Part shown: positions 8,653 through 15,574 of the stretch, one piece after another
Layout: each line of letters opens with the position of its first letter
Numbering within the stretch: position 1 is the first letter of the stretch
Assembly: GCA_039806955.1 (NCBI GenBank)
Contig: JBDHQI010000016.1
Coordinates: 24,035 to 88,034 of the forward strand
Direction: 5' to 3'
DNA: 64,000 bases
From: JADLHS01 sp039806955
GTDB taxonomy: Bacteria > Verrucomicrobiota > Verrucomicrobiia > Limisphaerales > JADLHS01
The notes under the pieces: model-generated
Databases searched by the model: none
What the model was told of the DNA's origin: nothing
What the model saw: only the letters and a program-made list of their open reading frames with translations
Translations under genes and position numbers: made by a program

Positions 8653-9795
8653 ATGAAAGCGAAAGTGACGCAACGGAGTTGGATGGGGCTGTTATGCTTG
8701 GGCGCCAGCGTATTCATGAGCGCGGCCGATGAACCCGCACGCGACAAAGGGGCGCCGATTATTTTTTCCGAGCCGGGCGCAGCCAAATCGAGCTTGCTGT
8801 CATCAAATTTGAGTGAGTTGCGCAAACCTCAAGCACCGCTGCGCCAGCTCGAGTCGAACCTCAATCGGCCACTCGATTTGTTCCAATTCAACGGCGGAAA
8901 TAACATTGCGAAGCCGTTTCGTCCGGCGCCCCCGCCGCCAGCCGTGAAAAAGAAATCGGCCAAGGAGGAACTCAACGAGAAGGTGGAAAACGCCTATTTG
9001 TTCCAAGGCTTGAACGGCGCCAACAACTTGAATGATGACGACCTGTTCGGGCTGAGTGACAAGGACTCGGACCCTAATAAAAGTAGCCCGCGAAAAGCCA
9101 TGGAACGGTACTACGATCGCCTGGATCAAGCGCGCGGTGCGGTGACCAATCAAACGGGTGAAAGTCTGTCGCGTTCGGGCGATGGTTTGGGACTTGAAAA
9201 AGCCGAGGTCGCCGTCAAGCCGGAGAACACGAAAGCCAATAACGAGGTTCGACCCGAAGCCAAAGTCAGTCTTGGACGCAATGCGTATTTACCTTCGGTT
9301 TTGCCCAACAGCGAAGGCATATCCGCCAGCCGGATGAATGAAAACATCGGCATGTATCGCAACGCCAAAACGTCGCTGGGCGACTCATTAAGCAGCTCCA
9401 GCCCGCAGCTTTCCGCGCGCGAGACGCGCATGGAGGATTTCCGGCGCTTGCTGGAAGGTCCGCGAGTGTTGAGTGCCACGACCGCCGCCAATGTGAATTC
9501 GGCCAACAGTAATCCCAACTTTAACGCATCCAATCCGGCGATGTACAGCGGTGACGCGACTGTTCGCGGTTCGGGGTTGAGCAGTCCGTCGCTTGAAAGC
9601 AGCCCCAAAATGGCGCCAGTCAGCCCCCAGCAGGAATTTGTAAAATCCGCCAACTTGATGGGAGACCCGCTCAAACCGCAAGGGTTGTCGGAATTGAAGG
9701 CGCTTCCCGGTTTGCGAGACGCGTCGCCCGCGCTCACGCCGCCGCTTCAACAAGCGCCGGTTTCCACCTTCAAAATTCCCAAGCGCCGGTTTTAA
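8653..9795 (+). CDS. Secreted protein of unknown function, low complexity
   Basis: The ATG at 8653 gives a signal peptide (MKAKVTQRSWMGLLCLG... cleaved near SAADEP). The rest is Ser/Asn/Pro-rich with few hydrophobic blocks: a PAPPPPAVKKK stretch near residue 96, an acidic NLNDDDLFGLSDKD segment, and repeated PQ- and SP-rich linkers ending in a basic IPKRRF tail. No enzymatic motif was recognised. An in-frame start at 8590 would overlap the zinc-ribbon gene. It is probably a periplasmic or surface scaffold-like, mostly disordered protein, an inference from composition. Confidence 0.65.
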   Translation: MKAKVTQRSWMGLLCLGASVFMSAADEPARDKGAPIIFSEPGAAKSSLLSSNLSELRKPQAPLRQLESNLNRPLDLFQFNGGNNIAKPFRPAPPPPAVKKKSAKEELNEKVENAYLFQGLNGANNLNDDDLFGLSDKDSDPNKSSPRKAMERYYDRLDQARGAVTNQTGESLSRSGDGLGLEKAEVAVKPENTKANNEVRPEAKVSLGRNAYLPSVLPNSEGISASRMNENIGMYRNAKTSLGDSLSSSSPQLSARETRMEDFRRLLEGPRVLSATTAANVNSANSNPNFNASNPAMYSGDATVRGSGLSSPSLESSPKMAPVSPQQEFVKSANLMGDPLKPQGLSELKALPGLRDASPALTPPLQQAPVSTFKIPKRRF

Positions 9796-9931
9796 GTGGA
9801 TGACGGCGCGCCCCATTGTGCACCGATTGGGCAGATGATTCGATCGCCGCGCCTGCCTCCGGGCGTAATATTTGCCGCAAAATTTTCACGGGTAAAATTA
9901 TGGCTCCGATTGCTGGGCGACGCGTGCTAGG

Positions 9932-10723
9932 GTGACGCCGTTGATTTTGAGAGAGGATTCATTTTCAATTCTGCATCGCGTTCGTCTTTGGAGGTGGCTG
10001 GCGTTGATGCTCCTGATCGGGCTGGGTTTGAGTCTGCGCGCCGCTGGTGCGGAGTTGACTTACACGGTCAAATCCAAGGATACGCTCACGAGTATTGCGC
10101 GGCGACACGGGATTTCGGTTGCGGTCCTGGCCAAGCACAACGGGCTGAATCTCAAGGAAGTGATTTACGTTGGGCAACGGCTGAAAATTCCTGATAACAC
10201 GCCGAAGACCCAACCGGCCGCGCCGAGTTTGCCGCCGGCCATTCAGCAAAGCATCACCGCCGCTCCCGTTAAAGCAGGGCGCTGGAAGTATATCGTCATT
10301 CACCATGCGGCCGTGGATCGCGGCACGGCGCAGGCACTGGACCGCTACCATCGCGAACAGCGCCACATGGAAAACGGACTGGCGTACCACTTCGTGATTG
10401 GCAACGGCAACGGGATGCGCGATGGCGAGATTGCTGTGGGCAATCGCTGGCGGAAACAATTGGATGGCGGACACCTGCACAGCGCCGCGCAAAATCACGT
10501 CGCCATTGGGATTTGTCTCATTGGGAACTTCGATCAGAAGGCACCCACCAAAAATCAAATGCAAAGCTTGGAAGCACTCGTGCGCGCCTTGATGCGCCGC
10601 TGCAATCTGCCCGCGACCGCCGTTAAAACGCATCAGCAAATCAATGTGGTTGCCACGCGTTGTCCGGGAAAGTACTTCCCCACCCGCGATTTCCTGGCCC
10701 GGCTTAACCCCCCCGCCAAGTAG
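9932..10723 (+). CDS. Secreted LysM plus N-acetylmuramoyl-L-alanine amidase
   Basis: The GTG at 9932 gives a signal or anchor segment (LALMLLIGLGLSLRAAGA, residues 23-40), then one LysM domain (residues 43-86, YTVKSKDTLTSIARRHG) and a Pro/Ala linker. An amidase_2/PGRP-like domain follows from about residue 118. The predicted zinc ligands are a His in VIHHA (124/125), His234 in THQQIN and Cys244 in TRCPGKYF. It should cleave the lactyl-alanine amide of peptidoglycan in the periplasm. It converges with ychF, whose stop is five bases away. Confidence 0.85.
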   Translation: MTPLILREDSFSILHRVRLWRWLALMLLIGLGLSLRAAGAELTYTVKSKDTLTSIARRHGISVAVLAKHNGLNLKEVIYVGQRLKIPDNTPKTQPAAPSLPPAIQQSITAAPVKAGRWKYIVIHHAAVDRGTAQALDRYHREQRHMENGLAYHFVIGNGNGMRDGEIAVGNRWRKQLDGGHLHSAAQNHVAIGICLIGNFDQKAPTKNQMQSLEALVRALMRRCNLPATAVKTHQQINVVATRCPGKYFPTRDFLARLNPPAK

Positions 10724-10728
10724 CCGGA

Positions 10729-11832
10729 TCAGACATTGAATTTGAAGTGCATCACGTCGCCGTCCTGCACCACGTATTCCTTGCCTTCCATCCGGTAAAG
10801 CCCTCGCTCGCGTGCCCTGGCGACGGAGGCGCACTCGATCAAATCCGCATACGCCACGGTTTCGGCTTTGATGAAGCCACGCTCAAAATCCGAGTGAATG
10901 ACCCCGGCCGCCTTGGGCGCGGTATCGCCCGCATGAATCGTCCACGCGCGCACCTCCTTTTCACCTGCGGTGAAATAGGTGCGCAAACCCAACAAGTGAT
11001 ACGTCGCACGAATCAGCCCGCCGACACCGCTTTCATCCACCCCAAGCTCCTTGAGAAAATCTTTGGCCTCCTCGGGCGAGAGATCCATCAAATCACTCTC
11101 GATCTGCGCGCTGATGACCACCGCTTCACAGGCCAGATGCGCCTTCACGTATTCTTCCACTTTTTGGACGAACGGATTTTGGTGTCCCTGCGCCAGCTCA
11201 TCTTCTTTGACGTTGCATGCAAAAATCGTCGGCTTATCTGTCAGGAGAAAAAAGCTCTGCGCCAGGTGCTTTTCTTCCGGCGTGAGTTCGACCGTGAGCG
11301 CGGGTTTACCTGCGTCCAAGGCGACTTCAATTTTGGCGAGTATGGCGTCTTCCGCCACGGCTTCCTTATGGCCGCGCTTGACTTCCTTGGCCAGTTTTTC
11401 GCGGCGTTTTTTCACCGTGTCAAGGTCGGCCAGCACCAGTTCCGTGTTGATGATTTCAATGTCACGCACCGGATCCACGCTGCCGGAAACATGGTGGATA
11501 TCAGCGTTCTCGAAGCAACGCACCACCTGCACGATCGCGTCCACTTCGCGGATGTGGCTGAGAAACTTGTTACCCAAACCCTCCCCGGCACTGGCTCCTT
11601 TCACCAGCCCGGCGATGTCCACGAACTCGATTGCCGCCGGAATCACCACCGTGGTTTTGGCGATCTTTTGTAACTCGTACAGCCGCGCGTCCGGCACGGT
11701 GACGATGCCGACGTTCGGGTCAATGGTGCAAAACGGATAATTGGCCGCCTCCGCTTTGCGCGTGCGCGTGACGGCATTGAACAAGGTGGATTTACCCACG
11801 TTGGGCAGCCCGACGATTCCAGCTCTTAGCAT
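10729..11832 (-). CDS. ychF: Ribosome-associated ATPase YchF (Obg family)
   Basis: The P-loop GLPNVGKST is at residues 8-16, with NYPFCTIDPNVG as switch I. The base-recognition motif is NVKE at 207-210 rather than NKxD, the change that gives YchF its ATP preference. The C-terminal TGS-like domain (residues about 280-367) ends HFKFNV as is usual. The 367-residue length is normal. The protein binds ribosomes and takes part in stress responses. A well-formed promoter candidate lies at 11848-11876. Confidence 0.96.
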   Translation of the reverse strand: MLRAGIVGLPNVGKSTLFNAVTRTRKAEAANYPFCTIDPNVGIVTVPDARLYELQKIAKTTVVIPAAIEFVDIAGLVKGASAGEGLGNKFLSHIREVDAIVQVVRCFENADIHHVSGSVDPVRDIEIINTELVLADLDTVKKRREKLAKEVKRGHKEAVAEDAILAKIEVALDAGKPALTVELTPEEKHLAQSFFLLTDKPTIFACNVKEDELAQGHQNPFVQKVEEYVKAHLACEAVVISAQIESDLMDLSPEEAKDFLKELGVDESGVGGLIRATYHLLGLRTYFTAGEKEVRAWTIHAGDTAPKAAGVIHSDFERGFIKAETVAYADLIECASVARARERGLYRMEGKEYVVQDGDVMHFKFNV

Positions 11833-11847
11833 AAATTCAGGAGCGTG

Positions 11848-11876
11848 ATGCTAGTGCCAGAAACACTTCGACTCAA
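11848..11876 (-). promoter_or_regulatory. Promoter candidate for ychF
   Basis: On the minus strand TTGAGT (11876-11871) and TAGCAT (11853-11848) are spaced by exactly 17 bases, and the -10 ends 15 bases before the ATG. The leader would be very short, with CTCCTGAATTT just before the start. Confidence 0.45.
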
Positions 11877-11918
11877 TCCATTATCAGTTAAACCGGGCAA
11901 ATTGAATGCGCCAACTGA

Positions 11919-12176
11919 TTACTGAGAACTGGTGCGGTCTTTGTCGTTTGTAAAGTTGCTCAAATGTTCGGAGGATTTCTTGTATTCCAAAATATCTCCG
12001 GGCTGGCATTCCAACGCTTTGCAAATTGCTTCCAAAGTTGAGAATCGGACCGCTTTGGCTTTGCCGTTTTTCAAGACGGAAATGTTGGCCATCGTGATGC
12101 CGACTTTCTCGGTAAGCTCGGTGACGCTCATTTTCCGCTTCGCCAACATGACGTCGATGTTAATGATGATTGCCAT
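11919..12176 (-). CDS. XRE/Cro-family HTH regulator (YozG-like)
   Basis: This is an 85-residue protein that is almost entirely a helix-turn-helix: DVMLAKRKMSVTELTEKVG, ITMANISVLKNGKAKAVR and FSTLEAICKALECQPGDIL. YozG-like regulators of this shape are usually encoded directly after a DUF2975 membrane protein. Here only the last codons of such a partner remain, ten bases upstream (12187-12303), so this regulator has probably lost its membrane partner. Confidence 0.85.
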   Translation of the reverse strand: MAIIINIDVMLAKRKMSVTELTEKVGITMANISVLKNGKAKAVRFSTLEAICKALECQPGDILEYKKSSEHLSNFTNDKDRTSSQ

Positions 12177-12186
12177 GCTGGTCTCG

Positions 12187-12303
12187 TTATACGGTTAAGT
12201 CGTTTTCGGACTTCATCTCGACGGCGCTTTGCAGCGTTTTTTCAAAAACAGCCGCAGCAGTGGCGACTACGACCGAGATAAAAATCAGGAAAACTTTGTC
12301 CGC
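12187..12303 (-). pseudogene. 3' remnant of a DUF2975 membrane protein gene
   Basis: The minus-strand frame ends with a hydrophobic helix (VFLIFISVVVATAAAVFE) followed by EMKSENDLTV and a stop. That is the typical end of DUF2975 proteins (last membrane helix, then ...EL+EENDLTV). Upstream of about 12303 the same frame becomes non-sense because it runs antisense to the DUF4160 gene. The rest of the gene is missing, apparently replaced by the DUF4160/DUF2442 module. Confidence 0.65.
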
Positions 12304-12542
12304 GTGAGTCCGACCATTTTCCGGTATCGCAGTTACCGGTTTTATTTCTTCTCGCGTGAAGAGCCCCGGATGCACATGCATGTGATCTCGCCGGATGGCG
12401 AGGCGAAATCTGGTTGGAGCCGGAGATCGCGCTGGCCGTGAACAAGAGCCTGGGCGCGACGGAACTGAATGAGTTGTTGAAAATCGTCGCGGAACGACAA
12501 AATGAAATCCGAGAACACTGGCATCGTCACTTCGGGCGTTGA
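12304..12542 (+). pseudogene. DUF4160 protein gene with a one-base frameshift
   Basis: From the GTG at 12304 the product reads SPTIFRYRSYRFYFFSREE then HMHVISPDGEAK, a clear DUF4160 N-terminus. Near 12411 one base appears to be missing: the expected continuation WLEPEIALAVNKSLG...LLKIVAERQNEIREHWHRH runs to the TGA at 12540-12542 in another frame, while the original frame stops at 12441. DUF4160 and DUF2442 genes are often adjacent and have been suggested to form toxin-antitoxin-like pairs. A sequencing or assembly error could also explain the shift. Confidence 0.75.
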
Positions 12543-12765
12543 GGTGCTCAACGTCTCGCCGAACGGGTTCTGGCTGTGCGTCGCCGGACGGGAGTTTTTT
12601 CTGGCGTACGATGAGTTTCCGTGGTTTCGCAACGCCACGCTCGCGCAACTCTTCAAAGTTGAGTTACTACATCAAACCCATCTCTACTGGCCGGACTTGG
12701 ACGTGGATTTGGACTTGGATCGGGTCGCACAGCCCGAGAAATATCCTTTGATCGCCAAGGCTTGA
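12502..12765 (+). CDS. DUF2442 protein
   Basis: This 87-residue protein has the characteristic VEVLNVSPNGFWLCVAGREF strand, the FLAYDEFPWF motif, and an acidic YWPDLDVDLDLD C-terminus. It overlaps the preceding DUF4160 frame by 41 bases, the usual arrangement of this pair. The biochemical role is unknown; if the pair is a toxin-antitoxin type module, the frameshift in DUF4160 would leave this member alone. Confidence 0.85.
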   Translation: MKSENTGIVTSGVEVLNVSPNGFWLCVAGREFFLAYDEFPWFRNATLAQLFKVELLHQTHLYWPDLDVDLDLDRVAQPEKYPLIAKA

Positions 12766-12830
12766 TTCAATTGGAGAGTAAGGAAAAAGATGCGCCACTG
12801 GCCGACGGCCAGCAGGTGCGGAATGTTCAG

Positions 12831-13172
12831 TCAAGGTTCGCCTTCCAGAATCCCTGTGAGTCTCTCCAAAAGATTGGGCACATCGTCGGTAATGGTTTGC
12901 CAGACGATTTCGTAATCCACGCCGCCATAATCGTGGATCAGACGGTCGCGCATCCCCGCCATCAGTCGCCACGGCAGTTCAGGATGTTCCTCGCGAAACT
13001 GTTGCGGCACTTGCTTGGTCGCTTCCCCAATGATTTCCAGGCTGCGAACGAAGGCGCGTTTCAAATCCTCGTTGGCAAGAAATTCATCCCGGGTCAAATC
13101 CGTCGTGCGCCGGGTGAGATAATCGCCCTCGTCGCGAATGTGCCGCGGCGGTTCAAGCGGCGATTTGAGCAT
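12831..13172 (-). CDS. hepT: HepT-like toxin (HEPN RNase, DUF86)
   Basis: The ATG at 13172 gives a 113-residue all-helical protein. The HEPN catalytic motif R-x4-H-x-Y is present as RDRLIHDY (Arg75, His80, Tyr82). HepT toxins are RNases that MntA inactivates by AMPylating the tyrosine of this motif. Its start overlaps the 3' end of the nucleotidyltransferase gene by 20 bases, the standard operon order. All key residues are intact, so the pair looks functional. Confidence 0.9.
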   Translation of the reverse strand: MLKSPLEPPRHIRDEGDYLTRRTTDLTRDEFLANEDLKRAFVRSLEIIGEATKQVPQQFREEHPELPWRLMAGMRDRLIHDYGGVDYEIVWQTITDDVPNLLERLTGILEGEP

Positions 13173-13464
13173 ATTGCACTTCGCGAAGAATATGTGGGCC
13201 GATGTAGGGGCTGAGGCTTTCCGGCGTGACCAGTTCGACGCGCCGCTGGAACAGGGCTTCGAGGTAGTCCGCGAGGTCAATCAGATTGGCGAGCGTCTTG
13301 TGACCCGGCGCGAAGTCCACCAACACGTCCACGTCGCTGTCCGCGCGCTCCTCGCCGCGCAGGCAGGAGCCGAACACGCCCAGGCGGTTCACGCCAAAAC
13401 GTTGCAAGTCCGTCCGGCGGGCTTCGAGTTGATCGAGAAACTTGCTGTTGGTTGCCGGCTGCAT
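13153..13464 (-). CDS. mntA: MntA-type antitoxin nucleotidyltransferase
   Basis: A minimal nucleotidyltransferase with the G-S-x10-D-x-D signature intact (GS at 32-33, DVD at 44-46, inside LGVFGSCLRGEERADSDVDV). It should AMPylate and neutralise the HepT toxin encoded directly downstream. The ATG at 13464 was chosen; a GTG at 13491 is in frame. Together the two genes form a complete HepT/MntA type VII toxin-antitoxin operon. Confidence 0.88.
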   Translation of the reverse strand: MQPATNSKFLDQLEARRTDLQRFGVNRLGVFGSCLRGEERADSDVDVLVDFAPGHKTLANLIDLADYLEALFQRRVELVTPESLSPYIGPHILREVQYAQIAA

Positions 13465-13516
13465 GTTCAAAGCGTGTGGAAGCTTTGCCACAGATGCGCG
13501 GCGATTTCAAGTCCGG

Positions 13517-14704
13517 CTATGGCGCGCTTGTCTCTTCCACCGCCTCGCGAATCAACTTTTTGAACTTGTCGATGCCTTCATCGAAGCCGGCGGCAATCGG
13601 CAGCACGGGCGTCTTCTTCACCTTGCGTTTGAACTTCTTCAAGTTTTCCTCCGCCACCGCTTCGTCCATCTTGTTGGCGACGACGTAGCGCGGCTTCTCC
13701 AGCAACTCCGGGTCGTAAAGCTCCAGTTCGTGCAGCAGTTGCGCGTAATCGTCCCACGGGGTGCGGTTGTCCGTGCCCGCCATGTCGAGCAGCAGCACGA
13801 GAATCTTGCAGCGTTTGATGTGGCGGAGAAACGCGTGGCCGAGGCCGACGTTTTGATGCGCGCCCGCGATCAAACCCGGCACGTCGCAAACGGTGATCCG
13901 CTGGTAATCGGAATATTCCACAATCCCAATCTGCGGATGCAACGTGGTGAAGGGGTAGGGCGCAATCTTCGGGCGCGCGCGGGAGATCGCCGTGAGCAGC
14001 GTGGATTTGCCGGCGTTCGGGTAACCCACCAAGCCGACCTCGGCCACGATGCGTAGTTCAAACAGATAATGACCTTCAGTGCCGGGTTCACCCGGTTGCG
14101 CAAAACGGGGCGTCTGCCGGACAGCGGTAGCAAAGTTGCGATTGCCCAAACCGCCCCGCCCGCCTTTGCACAGCACAAATTGTTGTCCGTGCTTGGTGAG
14201 ATCGGCAACCAGCTCCCCCTTGGCGCCATCTGTGATTTTCTCTGCCTCCGGCTCATCCTGGCTCAAATCGTACTCCATCGCTTGTATGTTCCCGGCTCGG
14301 CGTAAAACCGGTCGTTGTCCACTGCTGACTTTTAGCTGCGCGGGGTCATTGTCGGATTTGTCTGCGCCGGCGCCATCGGGGGCGGATTCAGTGGGTTTGT
14401 CGGCGTCCGGGAGTTTCCAGATTAACGTGCCGCAAGGGACTTTGATGATCAGATCCTTTCCGGCGTGACCATCCATTCCTTTGCCCTTGCCCGCTTCGCC
14501 AGCCTCGGCGATCAAGCGGGGGACGTAATACTGGGCGATTAGATTATTCAGGTCATGATCCGCCTGCAAAATCACGCTGCCGCCCCGGCCGCCATTGCCG
14601 CCGCTCGGACCGCCTTTGGGCCGATAAGCTTCGCGATGGAAAGCCACGCAACCAGCGCCGCCGTGACCGGCGCGCGCGTAAATTTTGATCTCATCAATAA
14701 ACAT
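13517..14704 (-). CDS. obgE: GTPase ObgE/CgtA with an insert in the Obg domain
   Basis: The N-terminal glycine-rich Obg fold is clear (GHGGAGCVAFHRE, PKGGPSGGNGGRGG), as are the P-loop GYPNAGKST at residues 227-235, YPFTTLHPQIG and DVPGLIAGA, and the NKMD base-recognition motif. Residues about 97-162 form an insert, rich in Asp, Pro and Ser, between IKVPCGT and the conserved VADLTKHGQ strand; E. coli ObgE has nothing there. Obg proteins act in 50S assembly and stress control. The gene follows rplU-rpmA as usual, but a strong terminator at 14800-14825 separates it from rpmA. Confidence 0.95.
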   Translation of the reverse strand: MFIDEIKIYARAGHGGAGCVAFHREAYRPKGGPSGGNGGRGGSVILQADHDLNNLIAQYYVPRLIAEAGEAGKGKGMDGHAGKDLIIKVPCGTLIWKLPDADKPTESAPDGAGADKSDNDPAQLKVSSGQRPVLRRAGNIQAMEYDLSQDEPEAEKITDGAKGELVADLTKHGQQFVLCKGGRGGLGNRNFATAVRQTPRFAQPGEPGTEGHYLFELRIVAEVGLVGYPNAGKSTLLTAISRARPKIAPYPFTTLHPQIGIVEYSDYQRITVCDVPGLIAGAHQNVGLGHAFLRHIKRCKILVLLLDMAGTDNRTPWDDYAQLLHELELYDPELLEKPRYVVANKMDEAVAEENLKKFKRKVKKTPVLPIAAGFDEGIDKFKKLIREAVEETSAP

Positions 14705-14799
14705 CCTGAAAAAGTCCTGAACGCTTGAGCGGATCGTGCCTCATCCGTTGGCTCAGATGCTGAATGTTCCTGCCGCAGTGCGGTTGCGATGGAGAAAAC

Positions 14800-14825
14800 A
14801 AAAAAGGCGAGGCGTGGGCCTCGCC
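14800..14825 (-). terminator. Rho-independent terminator after rpmA
   Basis: A perfect 8-bp stem GGCGAGGC/GCCTCGCC with a 4-base loop is followed on the minus strand by six U. It lies 20 bases after the rpmA stop and before obgE, so rplU-rpmA can end independently of obgE. Confidence 0.85.
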
Positions 14826-14844
14826 TGGAAATTTTCTCGTGACG

Positions 14845-15114
14845 TTAATTTTGTGCCGCCGTTTTTTCAGGCGTGGCGACCACGTTGACACGACGTCCAC
14901 CTTTGTCAAAGTGAACCTGCCCGTCTTTGAGCGCAAACAAAGTCCAATCCCGGCCCGTGCCCACATTGGTGCCAGCAATCCACTTGGACCCGCGCTGCCG
15001 GACGATGATGCTGCCGGCGCGCACAGCTTCGCCGCCAAATTCTTTAATGCCCAGGCGTTTGCTGACGCTGTCGCGACCGTTCTTGACGCTACCTTGACCT
15101 TTTTTATGTGCCAT
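14845..15114 (-). CDS. rpmA: 50S ribosomal protein L27
   Basis: It begins MAHKKGQGSVKNGRDS with no cleavable N-terminal extension of the Firmicute type, and continues KRLGIKEFGGEAVRAGSI and GRDWTLFALKDGQVHF. The 89-residue length is normal. L27 reaches the peptidyl-transferase centre with its N-terminus. It is the second gene of the rplU-rpmA unit. Confidence 0.97.
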   Translation of the reverse strand: MAHKKGQGSVKNGRDSVSKRLGIKEFGGEAVRAGSIIVRQRGSKWIAGTNVGTGRDWTLFALKDGQVHFDKGGRRVNVVATPEKTAAQN

Positions 15115-15156
15115 AAATCAGTTGATGGTTTTCAGTTGAGAGTGGATGGCAAAGAA

Positions 15157-15471
15157 TCAGGCGTTGATGGACTTGACCTTGACGACCGTCAACTCCTGCC
15201 GATGGCCAATGGTTTTGTGGTGGCCTTTGCGGCGTTTCATCTTGAACGTGAGCTTCTTCTCGCCGCGAATGTGCTTTACGATGTCGGCTTCCACCGTGGC
15301 GCCGGCCACGACTGGAGTGCCGATCGCCACCTTGCCGTCATGGTTGATCAATAACACGCGGTCGAAGGTGACGGGCTGCCCCGCCTCCACGGCCAGGCGT
15401 TCAATTTCCAAGGTATCGCCCGTACTGACGCGATACTGTTTGCTTCCGGTTTCTAAAATGCAATAGCTCAC
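15157..15471 (-). CDS. rplU: 50S ribosomal protein L21
   Basis: The start is the GTG at 15471 (product MSYCILETGSKQYRVS...), preceded by a GAGGATT Shine-Dalgarno stretch; longer in-frame readings add sequence foreign to L21. GDTLEIERL and the basic FKMKRRKGHHKTIGHRQ segment, which contacts 23S rRNA, are typical. The 104-residue length is normal. It is the first gene of the rplU-rpmA operon, with a promoter candidate at 15516-15543. Confidence 0.96.
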   Translation of the reverse strand: MSYCILETGSKQYRVSTGDTLEIERLAVEAGQPVTFDRVLLINHDGKVAIGTPVVAGATVEADIVKHIRGEKKLTFKMKRRKGHHKTIGHRQELTVVKVKSINA

Positions 15472-15515
15472 AATAATCCTCAAGAATTCCTCTCCGACAC
15501 CGAAAAGGGAAACGT

Positions 15516-15543
15516 ATTGTAAGGCAGGCCGGCGGTCTGGCAA
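15516..15543 (-). promoter_or_regulatory. Promoter candidate for rplU-rpmA
   Basis: On the minus strand TTGCCA and TACAAT are spaced by 16 bases, about 45 bases ahead of the rplU start. This leaves an untranslated leader long enough for the Shine-Dalgarno site. Confidence 0.4.
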
Positions 15544-15574
15544 TACAAATTATCAGCTAAAAAGTAGAGCAAAA

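Noticed and set aside
10747..11673. Long plus-strand open frame
   Set aside because: It is antisense to ychF, whose motifs are unambiguous, and has no recognisable domain.
12187..12648. Minus-strand frame of 153 codons as one gene
   Set aside because: Only its last ~38 codons look like a protein (DUF2975 end); the rest is antisense to DUF4160 and DUF2442.
13442..14056. Plus-strand frame of about 200 codons
   Set aside because: It is antisense to obgE; His/Arg/Leu-rich composition is typical of the mirror frame of a GC-rich gene.
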